Below, piece by piece: positions 52,435 to 61,358 of a stretch of DNA of 64,000 nt (positions within the stretch are counted from its first letter, which is position 1; each line of letters opens with the position of its first letter). The DNA is from Burkholderia plantarii (lineage in GTDB: Bacteria > Pseudomonadota > Gammaproteobacteria > Burkholderiales > Burkholderiaceae), in the NCBI RefSeq assembly GCF_001411805.1, contig NZ_CP007212.1, positions 62,001 to 126,000 of the forward strand, read 5' to 3'. The position numbers and the translations under genes are program-made. The notes beneath the pieces are model-generated. The model was given only the letters and a program-made list of their open reading frames with translations. It ran no database searches and had not been told where the DNA came from.

Positions 52435-53553
52435 TTAACGTGCCGGCAGCGGCAGGCAGGCGGCCACCCAGGCGGGCGGCTGCGGCGCGAGCAGCTGCGC
52501 GACGCTGTTGTAGCGGCCGTCCAGGCGGGCGGCCAGGTAGAACAGTTCCGTGGCGTTCTTCGGCGACCATGGGCCCGAGTAGCCGGGCAGGCCGGCCTCG
52601 CGGCGCTTCGCGTCGAATGCCACCGTGGAGTTCACGAACTCCTCGTGGGTCTTTTCGCCGCGCGCATACGGCACCAGCCAGTCGAGCGCGGCTTCGAGCG
52701 TCGCGCCGTTGGCGCCGCGCTCGCGCAGCCAGTTGCGGTTGAAGCGCCGCGCGGCGAGCGCGGCCGTCACGAGCGGCTGCAGGTCGTAGACGGCGTAATG
52801 CACGGCGTCGCGCTCGGTGAAGTCGAGCGTGGTGCCGTCGGGGCCGATGTTGTCGGCCAGGTGTTCGACGAACAGCCGCTGCGCGGCGTTCATCATCTTG
52901 CGGTCGCCGAGCGTGAACGCGGCCAGCGCGATCAGCTTGATCCGGTGGCTCTGCCAGTTGTTGCGCCAGGTGCCCGTGAGCGGGCGCTTCTGCGCCTCGA
53001 TCTGCGCGACGTAGCCGGCGCCGAGCTTGGCGATGAACGCGGCGGCGGCGTTGCGCGTCTTCACCGGCAGCGTGCTCGCGGTCATGTCGTAGGCCACGAT
53101 CAGGCTTTCGAAACGGGTCTCGTCGATCGGATCGAAATCGGGCTGGTAGGTGGTCACCCAGGCCAGCAGGAAACGGTTCACGAGCGCGAGATAGCGCGCG
53201 TCGTTGGTCACGCGCCAGGCCAGCGCGGCGTCGCGCATCAGTTCCATGTCGTCGAGCGCGGCCTCGCTCGCGTCGCGAATGCCCTCGTGCGGCAGCAGGC
53301 CCTCGGTATGGAGGTGGGCGAGCGCCTTCGGCTGCTCGTTGACGCGTGCCTCGACGCTGCGTACCAGCGCCTGCACGCCCGGCTCGGCCGAGGTCACCTC
53401 GTTGCTCTGCAGCGCGGGCGCCGCGCAGAAATTCATCGCCGCGCGCGCCTGCGACGCGGCCGCCAGCGCGACGCAGGCCGCGAACGCCGGCGCGAGCGTG
53501 CGCCAGGTTCGCGCGCGCGCTCGCGCCCTGTCCGGAAACACCTTACGCACCAT
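52435..53553 (-). CDS. Alginate-lyase-domain secreted protein
   Basis: 372 residues from ATG 53553 (GGAG upstream). The signal sequence is [20 protein letters not shown] followed by a hydrophobic core ending at ASQARAAM, so export to the periplasm or beyond. The body matches the alginate lyase (alpha/alpha toroid, PL5-like) family: [48 protein letters not shown] and [18 protein letters not shown], which contain the Asn-Trp-His and Tyr-rich active groove. It sits between gcvP and sdaA on the same strand, an odd position for a polysaccharide lyase. Confidence 0.85.
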   Translation of the reverse strand: MVRKVFPDRARARARTWRTLAPAFAACVALAAASQARAAMNFCAAPALQSNEVTSAEPGVQALVRSVEARVNEQPKALAHLHTEGLLPHEGIRDASEAALDDMELMRDAALAWRVTNDARYLALVNRFLLAWVTTYQPDFDPIDETRFESLIVAYDMTASTLPVKTRNAAAAFIAKLGAGYVAQIEAQKRPLTGTWRNNWQSHRIKLIALAAFTLGDRKMMNAAQRLFVEHLADNIGPDGTTLDFTERDAVHYAVYDLQPLVTAALAARRFNRNWLRERGANGATLEAALDWLVPYARGEKTHEEFVNSTVAFDAKRREAGLPGYSGPWSPKNATELFYLAARLDGRYNSVAQLLAPQPPAWVAACLPLPAR

Positions 53554-53705
53554 GCGGAACTCCTCGATTGGCTGGATGGCGGTGTGTGATGTTATCCGGA
53601 CTTGGAAACGAACGCGACCGCGCCGCCGCGCCCGCGCGGCGGATGCGATGACGCACGGCATGGCGGCGCGCGATGGGTCCGCCCGGCCGTCCCGTCCCGC
53701 CGGGC

Positions 53706-56636
53706 TCAGGCGTAGTCGGACATCGGCACGCACGCGCAGAACAGGTTGCGGTCGCCGTAGACGTTGTCCGCGCGCCCGACGGGCGGCCAGTATTTGTTAC
53801 CGGCCGCCAGCGAGGCCACCGGGAACGCGGCCTGCTCGCGCGTGTAGGCGTGCGTCCACTCGTTGGCGGTGACCACCGCGGCCGTGTGCGGCGCGTGGCG
53901 CAGCGGGTTGTCCTCGCGGTCGGCGCGGCCGTCCTCGACGGCGCGAATTTCCTCGCGGATCGCGATCATCGCGTCGATGAAGCGGTCGAGTTCCTCCTGC
54001 GATTCCGATTCGGTCGGCTCGACCATCAGCGTGCCCGGCACCGGGAAGCTCATGGTCGGCGCATGGAAGCCGTAGTCCATCAGGCGCTTGGCCACGTCGT
54101 CGACGGTGATGCCGCTCGATTCCTTGATCGGCCGCAGGTCGAGAATGCATTCGTGCGCGACGAGGCCGCCCGGGCCCGAATAGAGCACCGGGTAGTGCGG
54201 CGCGAGGCGGCGCGCGATGTAGTTCGCGTTGAGGATCGCCACTTCGGTGGCGGCCGTCAGGTTGCGCGCGCCCATCATCGCCACGTACATCCACGAGATC
54301 GGCAGGATCGAGGCCGAGCCATACGGCGCGGCCGAGACGGCGCCGATGCCGTGCTCGCCGCGCGCGTAGCCGGTCGAGCGCTGGTTCGGCAGGAACTGCG
54401 CGAGGTGCGCGCCGACCGCGACCGGGCCGACGCCGGGGCCGCCGCCGCCGTGCGGGATGCAGAACGTCTTGTGCAGGTTCAGGTGGGACACGTCGCCGCC
54501 GAACTGGCCCGGCGCGGTCAGGCCGACCATCGCGTTCATGTTCGCGCCGTCCACGTACACCTGGCCGCTGTGCGCATGCACGATCTCGCAGATCTCGCGC
54601 ACGTTCTGCTCGAACACGCCGTGGGTGGACGGGTAGGTGATCATGATCGCCGCGAGGTTCGCCGAGTGCTGCTCGGCCTTGGCGCGCAGATCGGCGACGT
54701 CGACGTTGCCCTGCGCGTCGCAGGCCACCACCACCACCTTCATGCCGGCCATGTGCGCCGAGGCCGGGTTGGTGCCGTGCGCCGAGGCCGGGATCAGGCA
54801 CACGTCGCGATGGCCCTCGCCGCGCGAGGCGTGATAGGCGTGGATGATCAGGAGGCCCGCGTACTCGCCCTGCGAGCCCGCGTTCGGCTGCAGCGACACG
54901 GCCGCGTAGCCGGTGGCGGCCACCAGCATCGCCTCGAGTTGGGCGATCATCTCGCGATAGCCGACCGTCTGCTCCTGCGGCGCGAACGGATGGATCTGGC
55001 CGAACTCGGGCCAGGTCACCGGCAGCATCTCCGAGGTGGCGTTGAGCTTCATGGTGCAGGAGCCGAGCGGGATCATCGAGCGGTCGAGCGCGAGATCCTT
55101 GTCGGACAGGCTGCGCAGGTAGCGCAGCATTTCCGTTTCGGAATGGTGGCGGTTGAACACCGGGTGCGTGAGGTACGCGCTCTGGCGTTCGAGGCCGGCC
55201 GGCAGCGCGGCGCTGCCGGGCAGCGCGGCTTCCAGCGCGTCGACGCCCGGCGCCGCGGCGCCCGCCACCTCGGCGAAGATCGCCAGCAGGTCGGCCAGGT
55301 CGGCGCGCGTGGTGGTTTCGTCGATCGACACGCCCACCCGCGTCGCGCCGGCGCGACGCAGGTTGATGCGCCGGGCGCTGGCGGCTTCGTGCAGCGCGGC
55401 GGCGCGTTCGCCCGCCTCGATCGTCAGCGTGTCGAAGAAGGTTTCGTTGACGGTGGCGTAGCCGAGCTGTTTCAGGCCTGCGTCGAGCAGCGCGGCGATC
55501 CGGTTCACGCGCAGCGCGATCGTCTTCAGGCCGCGCGGGCCGTGGTAGACGGCGTAGGAGCTGGCCATGATCGCCAGCAGCGCCTGCGCGGTGCAGACGT
55601 TCGAGGTGGCCTTCTCGCGGCGGATGTGCTGCTCGCGCGTCTGCAGCGCGAGGCGCAGCGCGGGCTTGCCCTGAGCGTCGACGGTCACGCCCACCAGGCG
55701 GCCCGGCATCTGGCGCTTGAATTCGTCGCGCACGGCGAGGTAGGCCGCGTGCGGGCCGCCGAAGCCGACCGGCACGCCGAAGCGCTGGGTGTTGCCCACC
55801 GCCACGTCCGCGCCCCATTCGCCCGGCGCGGCGAGCACCGTCAGCGCGAGCAGGTCGGCCGCCACCACCACGTGGCCGCCCGCGGCATGCACGGCGTCGG
55901 CAAGCGCGCGGTAGTCATGCACGTCGCCGTTGACGCCCGGGTATTGCAGCAGCACGCCGAACGCGTTGGCGTGGGCGGCCTGCGAGGCCGGGCCGGTCGC
56001 GATCTCGATGCCGATCGGCTCGGCGCGCGTGCGGATCACCTCGAGCGTCTGCGGCAGCACGTCGTCGGCGACGAAGAACACGTTCGACTTCGGCTTGCCG
56101 TTGCGCTGCAGCAGCGTCATCGCCTCGGCGGCGGCGGTCGCCTCGTCGAGCAGCGACGCGTTGGCGATCGCGAGGCCCGTGAGGTCGGTCACCATCTGCT
56201 GGAAGTTCAGGAGCGCTTCGAGGCGCCCCTGCGAAATTTCGGGTTGGTACGGCGTATAGGCCGTGTACCAGGCCGGGTTCTCGAGCACGTTGCGCAGGAT
56301 CACGGCCGGCGTATGCGCGTTGTAATAACCCTGACCGATGAACGAGCGGAACACCTGGTTTCTGCCGGCCAGCTCGCGCAGCGCGGCGAGCGCTTCCGCC
56401 TCGCTCTTCGGCTGCGTGAACGCGCCGAGCGGCAGCGTTTCCGTGCGGCGGATCGCGGCGGGGATCACCGCGTCGATCAGCGCGGCGCGCGAGGCGAAGC
56501 CGAGCGTGTCGAGCATGGCCTGCTGGCTGGCGGCGTCGGGCCCGATGTGGCGTTCGGCGAACGCGTCGTGGGTTTCGAGTGCGGCGAGCGAGAGGGGCGT
56601 GCGGTTCATCAGGTGATCCGGGTGTTCGAGCTTCAT
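53706..56636 (-). CDS. gcvP: Glycine dehydrogenase (decarboxylating), GcvP
   Basis: PLP-dependent P-protein of the glycine cleavage system, 976 residues, fused N- and C-terminal halves. N-terminus [20 protein letters not shown], then [17 protein letters not shown] and [23 protein letters not shown] is held by the Lys in [19 protein letters not shown], with [14 protein letters not shown] upstream. Starts 61 bp after gcvH. Confidence 0.98.
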   Translation of the reverse strand: MKLEHPDHLMNRTPLSLAALETHDAFAERHIGPDAASQQAMLDTLGFASRAALIDAVIPAAIRRTETLPLGAFTQPKSEAEALAALRELAGRNQVFRSFIGQGYYNAHTPAVILRNVLENPAWYTAYTPYQPEISQGRLEALLNFQQMVTDLTGLAIANASLLDEATAAAEAMTLLQRNGKPKSNVFFVADDVLPQTLEVIRTRAEPIGIEIATGPASQAAHANAFGVLLQYPGVNGDVHDYRALADAVHAAGGHVVVAADLLALTVLAAPGEWGADVAVGNTQRFGVPVGFGGPHAAYLAVRDEFKRQMPGRLVGVTVDAQGKPALRLALQTREQHIRREKATSNVCTAQALLAIMASSYAVYHGPRGLKTIALRVNRIAALLDAGLKQLGYATVNETFFDTLTIEAGERAAALHEAASARRINLRRAGATRVGVSIDETTTRADLADLLAIFAEVAGAAAPGVDALEAALPGSAALPAGLERQSAYLTHPVFNRHHSETEMLRYLRSLSDKDLALDRSMIPLGSCTMKLNATSEMLPVTWPEFGQIHPFAPQEQTVGYREMIAQLEAMLVAATGYAAVSLQPNAGSQGEYAGLLIIHAYHASRGEGHRDVCLIPASAHGTNPASAHMAGMKVVVVACDAQGNVDVADLRAKAEQHSANLAAIMITYPSTHGVFEQNVREICEIVHAHSGQVYVDGANMNAMVGLTAPGQFGGDVSHLNLHKTFCIPHGGGGPGVGPVAVGAHLAQFLPNQRSTGYARGEHGIGAVSAAPYGSASILPISWMYVAMMGARNLTAATEVAILNANYIARRLAPHYPVLYSGPGGLVAHECILDLRPIKESSGITVDDVAKRLMDYGFHAPTMSFPVPGTLMVEPTESESQEELDRFIDAMIAIREEIRAVEDGRADREDNPLRHAPHTAAVVTANEWTHAYTREQAAFPVASLAAGNKYWPPVGRADNVYGDRNLFCACVPMSDYA

Positions 56637-56697
56637 GGCGTTCCGGCGGGTTGCGGCGCGCGCCGTGGCCGGGCGCGCCGCCAGGGTGGACAGAGGG

Positions 56698-57078
56698 TCA
56701 GTCGATCAGCTTCTTGTAGGCATCGGCGTCGAGCAGCGCGTCGGTGTTGGCGCCCGGCGCGAGCTTGACCTTGAAGAGCCAGGCGTCGTAGGCGTCTTCG
56801 TTGACCGATTCCGGCGTGTCGACGGCGTCGTCGTTGATGGCGATGATTTCGCCCGACACCGGTGCGTAGATGTCGGAGGCGGCTTTCACCGATTCGACGA
56901 CGCCCACCGGGTCGCCGGCTTTCGCCTGCTTGCCGACTTGCGGCAGTTCGAGGAAGACGATGTCGCCAAGTGTGGCCTGCGCGTGATCGGTGATGCCGAT
57001 CGTCAGCGTGCCGTCCGCCTCGGTGCGGATCCACTCGTGTTCGTCGGTGTATTTCAGATCGGCCGGGACGTTGCTCAT
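56698..57078 (-). CDS. gcvH: Glycine cleavage system H protein
   Basis: Lipoyl carrier shuttling the aminomethyl group, 126 residues. [14 protein letters not shown] near the start and [18 protein letters not shown], in which the Lys of SVKAAS is the lipoylated residue. Located between gcvT and gcvP. Confidence 0.98.
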   Translation of the reverse strand: MSNVPADLKYTDEHEWIRTEADGTLTIGITDHAQATLGDIVFLELPQVGKQAKAGDPVGVVESVKAASDIYAPVSGEIIAINDDAVDTPESVNEDAYDAWLFKVKLAPGANTDALLDADAYKKLID

Positions 57079-57136
57079 CGGATGCTCCTGAGATTGTGGT
57101 GTGTGCGTTGAGATTCGCGCGCAGGGCGGGTGGCCG

Positions 57137-58255
57137 TCAGGCGGCCAGCACCTTGCCGTTGCGCACGAACGGGAGTTTTACCACGCGCGCGGGAAGGTTT
57201 TTGTCCCGGATTCGCACCTGCACGGTCGCACCGGCGGCGACGCCGGCCGGCACGCGCGCGAACGCGATCGACTCCTGCATGGTGGGCGAGAACGTGCCGC
57301 TCGTGATCTCGCCCTCGCCGTGCTCGGTCAGCACGGTCTGGTGGGCGCGCAGCACGCCGCCGGCCTTGCCGTTTTCCTTCTCGAGGATCAGGCCGACGAA
57401 CGCGCTGCGCTGGCCGCGGGCCTCGAGCGCGGCGCGGCCGACGAACTCGCGCGGCGTGGTGAGATCGACGGTCCAGGCGAGTCCCGCGTCGAGCGGGCAG
57501 ACGCTGTCGTCCATGTCCTGGCCGTAGAGGTTCATGCCGGCTTCGAGGCGCAGCGTGTCGCGCGCGCCGAGCCCGGCCGGGCGCACGCCGTGGGCCGCCA
57601 GCGCGTGCCAGAGCGCCTCGACGTGGGTGGCCGGCACGATGACCTCGAAACCGTCCTCGCCGGTGTAGCCGGTGCGGGCCACGGTCAGCTCGCCGAACGG
57701 CGTGTCCGCCACCTGCGCGGCGTTGAACGGCTTCAGTTCGCTGGTGGCGGCGCGCGCGGCCGGCACCGTGTCCCACACCTTGGCGCGCGCGTTCGGGCCT
57801 TGCACGGCGACGATCGCGAGATCGCGGCGCGGCGTGATGTCGAGCCCGAAGCCGCCCTCGGCGTTCAGTTGGGTGAACCAGGCCAGATCCTTCTCGGCGG
57901 TGCCGGCGTTCACCACCACGCGGAAGAAGTTTTCGGTGAAGTAGTAGACGATCAGGTCGTCGATCACGCCGCCTTCGGGGTTCAGCAGGCACGAGTAGAG
58001 CGCCTTGCCGGGCGTGCGCAGCTTGCCGACGTGGTTGGCGATCGCGTGTTCGAAGAAGGCGCGCACGCGCGCGCCGCGGAAATCGACGACGCACATGTGC
58101 GACACGTCGAACATGCCCGCGTCGGTGCGCACGGCGCGGTGTTCCTCGAGCTGGGAGCCGTAATTGACGGGCATGTCCCAGCCGCCGAAGTCGACCATGC
58201 GGGCGTTGAGCGCGGCGTGCGCGGCGTGCAGCGGGGTGTGTTTGAGTGCGGTCAT
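57137..58255 (-). CDS. gcvT: Aminomethyltransferase (glycine cleavage system T protein)
   Basis: Transfers the methylene group to tetrahydrofolate, releasing ammonia. 372 residues from ATG 58255. [22 protein letters not shown] is the family N-terminus; [18 protein letters not shown] and [18 protein letters not shown] follow. First gene of the operon, with the tandem glycine riboswitch 100 bp upstream. The longer frame beginning at 58351 is rejected because it would translate the riboswitch-adjacent leader. Confidence 0.98.
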   Translation of the reverse strand: MTALKHTPLHAAHAALNARMVDFGGWDMPVNYGSQLEEHRAVRTDAGMFDVSHMCVVDFRGARVRAFFEHAIANHVGKLRTPGKALYSCLLNPEGGVIDDLIVYYFTENFFRVVVNAGTAEKDLAWFTQLNAEGGFGLDITPRRDLAIVAVQGPNARAKVWDTVPAARAATSELKPFNAAQVADTPFGELTVARTGYTGEDGFEVIVPATHVEALWHALAAHGVRPAGLGARDTLRLEAGMNLYGQDMDDSVCPLDAGLAWTVDLTTPREFVGRAALEARGQRSAFVGLILEKENGKAGGVLRAHQTVLTEHGEGEITSGTFSPTMQESIAFARVPAGVAAGATVQVRIRDKNLPARVVKLPFVRNGKVLAA

Positions 58256-58355
58256 CGGGGCCTCGGGGTTCCGCTCGCCCATGGCGGGCGAACGCGAAAA
58301 CAAAACGGCGATGCAACGAGGCGCAAGCGCGTGATGCCGCCTGCGATTCATTGCA

Positions 58356-58611
58356 GCCCCTCTGTCCTCGATACCTGAGAGATTGCGCCGCCGTTGCCGG
58401 CCTGCGCGCGCCCCTTCGGTGGGCAGCCTGCCGATGCTCGCGCACGTGGCTACTGCCGCTCTCCAGAGTCCGAACTCCGCCGCGCGACGCGATTGCGTGG
58501 CGCGGGTGATCCGACGCGTTCGGTCCTTTTGCCTGAGAGTTTCTGGGTATGCCCCTTCGGCGGCACGACCGGTTTGATGACAAACGGTCGCACGCTCTCC
58601 CGACGCGTGCC
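58356..58611 (-). promoter_or_regulatory. Tandem glycine riboswitch upstream of gcvT
   Basis: On the minus strand two glycine aptamers follow each other. Aptamer 1 shows GGGAGAGCG, GCCGAAGGGGC and CTCTCAGGCAAAAGGAC (about 58603-58523). Aptamer 2 shows CTGGAGAGCG, ACCGAAGGGGC and TCTCTCAGG, then GAGGACAGAGGGGC (about 58470-58356). These are the conserved P1, J and P3 elements of the class. The tandem form is usually an activator of gcv genes when glycine is abundant. Confidence 0.95.
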
Positions 58612-58749
58612 GGCGAATTTACGCGAGGCCGGATGGGTTGTCAATTTGCTCAAATTGACGTCGCTTCACGACAAGCGCGGCGGTGCGTGACGACCGGCGG
58701 GCGGGCGGCAGGCGCGTGGCGCGGGTGTGGTGGAGGTGGCGGGAGCGGC

Positions 58750-58974
58750 TGGGGATAACGCGGTGGAAAAGCTGTGGATTGACAGGGGGCAAGTGAGGGT
58801 CTGGTAGTGGAAAAGCCGGTGGATCGCGCGTGGACAAGCCCGGGATAAGCCTGTGGAGAAGCGGTGGATCGCCAGGGGAAAAGCCTGGGGGCAAGTAGCG
58901 GGAAAAGCGGTGGACAGGCACGGGATAACCGCGGGGATAACGCAGGGATAAACAGTGGATCGACGGTGGACAAT
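58750..58974 (+). repeat. Phased array of about 19 degenerate GTGGATAAGC-like units (DnaA-box-like)
   Basis: Units begin near 58750, 58763, 58773, 58784, 58806, 58818, 58829, 58840, 58852, 58862, 58874, 58886, 58898, 58908, 58920, 58932, 58943, 58954 and 58965, i.e. every 10-13 bp with one double gap. Examples: TGGGGATAAC, TGTGGATTG, CGTGGACAAG, CGGGATAAGC, TGTGGAGAAG, AGGGGAAAAG, GGGGATAAC, GGTGGACAAT. The consensus is close to the reverse of a DnaA box (TGTGGATAA); best units match 8 of 9. All point the same way. Confidence 0.8.
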
Positions 58975-58980
58975 CCCGGC

Positions 58981-59050
58981 GGCGACCGGCGACCGGCGAC
59001 CGGCGACCGGCGACCGGCGACCGGCGACCGGCGACCGGCGACCGGCGACC
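58981..59050. repeat. Ten exact copies of the 7-bp repeat GGCGACC
   Basis: A perfect uninterrupted tandem array, 70 bp. Seven is not a multiple of three, so it spells a heptapeptide (AGRRSPV) over 21 bp in minus-strand frames, but no real gene covers it. The perfection points to recent slippage, so the copy number is likely variable between strains. Confidence 0.95.
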
Positions 59051-59234
59051 GGCAAGGCGGTGAACGGGAAAATGAACATCGACAGGGCGCGGTCGGGTGA
59101 TCGCGCCCGCCAGCACGCGGCGCGTGCGTGATCCGCAGCGCGGCGGCGGTGGCGTGGAAACAGAAGAGGTGTCAGGCCGGAAGCGCGCGGCAGGTGACGT
59201 ACCCGCGCGGCCGGAGCCATCGCCGGCGCCGGAC

Positions 59235-59645
59235 TCAGACGCCGATCGCGCGCGCGGCCGTGTCGAGTTCCTGGTTCAGCACGCGCTGCTCGTCGGCGGT
59301 CAGGCCGCCGCCGTGCTGCGCGCCCATGTCGGTCGCTTCCTGGCGGATCACGTCGAGCCGGCGATGCAGCGCCTGGCCTTGCGGCGGCGGGTAGTTGCCG
59401 CCGTTCACGCGCGTGTCGATGCGGCGGCCGAGGCTGTCGATCCGGCCGAGCACGTCGTTCATGCGTTCGACGCCGATCGGCGTCGGTGCCGGTTGCGGCG
59501 GCGGAGGCAATGGCTGGGCAGGGGCCGGTTGAGTGGGACGCGGGCGCGGCGCCGGCCGCTTCGCCGGCGGTGGCGGCGTGATGACACACGCGGCCAGCGA
59601 GGCGACGAGGGCGGCGCCGACGGCCGTGCGGATCAACCGTTGCAT
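59235..59645 (-). CDS. Small lipoprotein of unknown function
   Basis: 136 residues. The start MQRLIRTAVGAALVASLAAC has a lipobox LAAC with the acylated Cys at 20. A Pro-rich linker (about 22-55, PPPPAKRPAPRPRP and similar) would span the envelope, followed by a small helical domain (MNDVLGRIDSLGRRIDTRVNGG, HRRLDVIRQEATDMG, TADEQRVLNQELDTAA). Likely inner face of the outer membrane or periplasmic. No known function; stands alone between a terminator-like hairpin and the repeat region. Confidence 0.8.
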   Translation of the reverse strand: MQRLIRTAVGAALVASLAACVITPPPPAKRPAPRPRPTQPAPAQPLPPPPQPAPTPIGVERMNDVLGRIDSLGRRIDTRVNGGNYPPPQGQALHRRLDVIRQEATDMGAQHGGGLTADEQRVLNQELDTAARAIGV

Positions 59646-59678
59646 GGATCATTCTCCTGATTGTCGTATCGGTGAAGC

Positions 59679-59739
59679 AAAAGCCGGCCCGGGAGCCTCC
59701 CCCGCGATCCCGGCGGGGGCCAGCTGCGGACCGGCTTTT
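59679..59739. terminator. Bidirectional terminator-like hairpin
   Basis: Outer arms AAAAGCCGG (59679-59687) and CCGGCTTTT (59731-59739) enclose a second stem CCCCCG/CGGGGG. On the minus strand it would end the oxidoreductase transcript before the lipoprotein gene. Confidence 0.65.
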
Positions 59740-59860
59740 CGAAGCATGCTTCAGACTGACTCGGCCTGGGCGCGGGTTCCCGACGCTTTTGTAACGGATT
59801 GTTCTTGCCAGACCGTCGGATCGGCGGACGGCCGAATCTCCATGCGCGGTCCGGCGCCGG

Positions 59861-60913
59861 TCAGAACGCTTCGCGCACGAACGGCAGCTGGCGGCCTTCG
59901 CGGGCGCTCCGGTCAGCCAGCTCGATGATCGCCATCACGTCCACGGCGTCCTGCGCGGCCACCGTGAACGGTGCGCCGTCCTGCACCGAGGCGGCCAGCG
60001 CGCGGTAGAACTCGGCGTACTGGCCGTCGAGCGTCGGCACCGGCCGCTCCGTCTCGACCTCGCCGTCGAGCAGGCGCAGCACGCCGGGCGGGTTGCCGCC
60101 GCCGAACTCGACGTGGTCCGGCGTGAGCCCGGCCTTCAACTGGTCCTCCTGCGTATCGAGGCCGAACTTCTGATAGCCGCCGCGCGTGCCGAGGACCGTG
60201 AAGCGCGCCGGCTCGATCGCGGCCAGCGCGCTCGCGTGCAGCAGCACTTCCTTGTCCGGATAGCCGAGCAGCAGGTGGACGAGATCGGTCGCCTCGGCCT
60301 GGTCGCGGCGCGCCTTCACCGTGGCGCTGACCGTCTCGGGCGCGCCGAACAGCGTCAGCGCCTGGTCGATCAGGTGCGGGCCCAGGTCGAACAGCAGGCC
60401 GCCGCCGCGCGTTGCGTCCTCGCGCCAGCGCTGGCGGATCTGCGGGCGAAAGCGGTCGAAATGCGATTCGAACCAGGTGATGCGGCCCAGTTCGCCGCCC
60501 GCCACCAGCGCGCGTACGGTGAGGAAATCGCCGTCCCAGCGGCGGTTGTGGAACGGTGCGAACACCAGGCCGCGCTCGCGGGCCAGGCGCGCGAGCGCGC
60601 GCGCCTCGGCCGAGCTCAGCGTGACCGGCTTGTCCACCACCACGTGCTTGCCCGCGTCGAGCGCGCGGCGCGCGAGGTCGAAGTGCGTGTCGTTCGGCGT
60701 GGCGATCACCACGCATTCGACGTCGCGGTGCGCGAGCAGCGCGTCGAAATCGGCCACCACCGCCGCGCCCGGATACGCGGCGCGCGCCTTGTCCGGCTGC
60801 CCGGTCGCGATCGCGGCGACCCGGGTGCGGCCGCTGTGCGCGATCACCGGGGCGTGGAACGTCGCGCCGGCGAAGCCGAAACCCATCAGACCAACTTTCA
60901 GTAGAGACGTCAT
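59861..60913 (-). CDS. Gfo/Idh/MocA-family oxidoreductase
   Basis: 350 residues. N-terminal Rossmann fold VGLMGFGFAGATFHAPVI, then VVIATPNDTHFDLARRALDAGKHVVVDKPVT, with the catalytic Lys in DKP. WRWE-type region FESHFDRFRPQIRQRW and GGGLLFDLGPHLIDQALTLFG follow the family layout. It resembles YdgJ/YhhX-like members of unknown or sugar-related substrates. Transcribed alone; no sugar-uptake genes adjoin. Confidence 0.9.
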   Translation of the reverse strand: MTSLLKVGLMGFGFAGATFHAPVIAHSGRTRVAAIATGQPDKARAAYPGAAVVADFDALLAHRDVECVVIATPNDTHFDLARRALDAGKHVVVDKPVTLSSAEARALARLARERGLVFAPFHNRRWDGDFLTVRALVAGGELGRITWFESHFDRFRPQIRQRWREDATRGGGLLFDLGPHLIDQALTLFGAPETVSATVKARRDQAEATDLVHLLLGYPDKEVLLHASALAAIEPARFTVLGTRGGYQKFGLDTQEDQLKAGLTPDHVEFGGGNPPGVLRLLDGEVETERPVPTLDGQYAEFYRALAASVQDGAPFTVAAQDAVDVMAIIELADRSAREGRQLPFVREAF

Positions 60914-61358
60914 GAGCGAATCCTGTCAGCGTGCGAGATCGAACGGAGCGTGACGGCAGGCCGGCGCCGCCGGCGCGCGGCGGCCACCCCGCGACCGGCT
61001 ATTCTGGCACGGCAACCGGGGCGCGAACACCGGGTGGCGCACGGCGCGGGCGGATCGGGGCGGCCGCTCGACGCTCACCGGGGAATCGACCCCGCAGCCA
61101 AGGTGTCGGGCGTCGCCGTGTCCGTGCCGCCGCCCCGTTTCCATACCCTTCGAGGCCATGCCACCGGCGCGCGCGCGTTTTCATTTTTTGCGCTCGCGGC
61201 ATCCGGCCGGCGCCTTCGCGGCGTGTTAACATGCGGCTCCCGCGCCCGCCGTTTTCCGATCCGCGCCGCCTTCGCGCCGCGCACAGCGCGCCCGCCCGAG
61301 GCTCGAGGCTCGAGGCGCGGCGGCGGCGCCGTCATCCGCACGCACTCCATCCGCCACC
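60914..61358. other. Divergent intergenic region between the oxidoreductase and rep genes
   Basis: 445 bp with promoters presumed for both sides. An AT-rich block TTTTCATTTTTTGCG (61177-61191) and GTGTTAACAT (about 61222) are the likeliest promoter parts for rep, but the spacing between them is too long for one promoter. A short GAGGCTC tandem (about 61299-61314) is present. No gene seen. Confidence 0.45.

Larger units (their letters stand above)
58612..59234. other. Repeat-rich gene-free region between the riboswitch and the lipoprotein gene
   Basis: About 620 bp. Overlapping minus-strand frames are translations of the repeats and have no family resemblance. The gcv promoter should lie just upstream of 58611 on the minus strand. 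The rest is dominated by two adjacent repeat arrays described below; 59051-59234 is ordinary GC-rich sequence. Confidence 0.7.

Noticed and set aside
58619..59652. Minus-strand frames with SPVAGRR repeats over the tandem arrays
   Set aside because: Translations of the 7-bp repeat and the DnaA-box-like array; no ribosome site, no domain.
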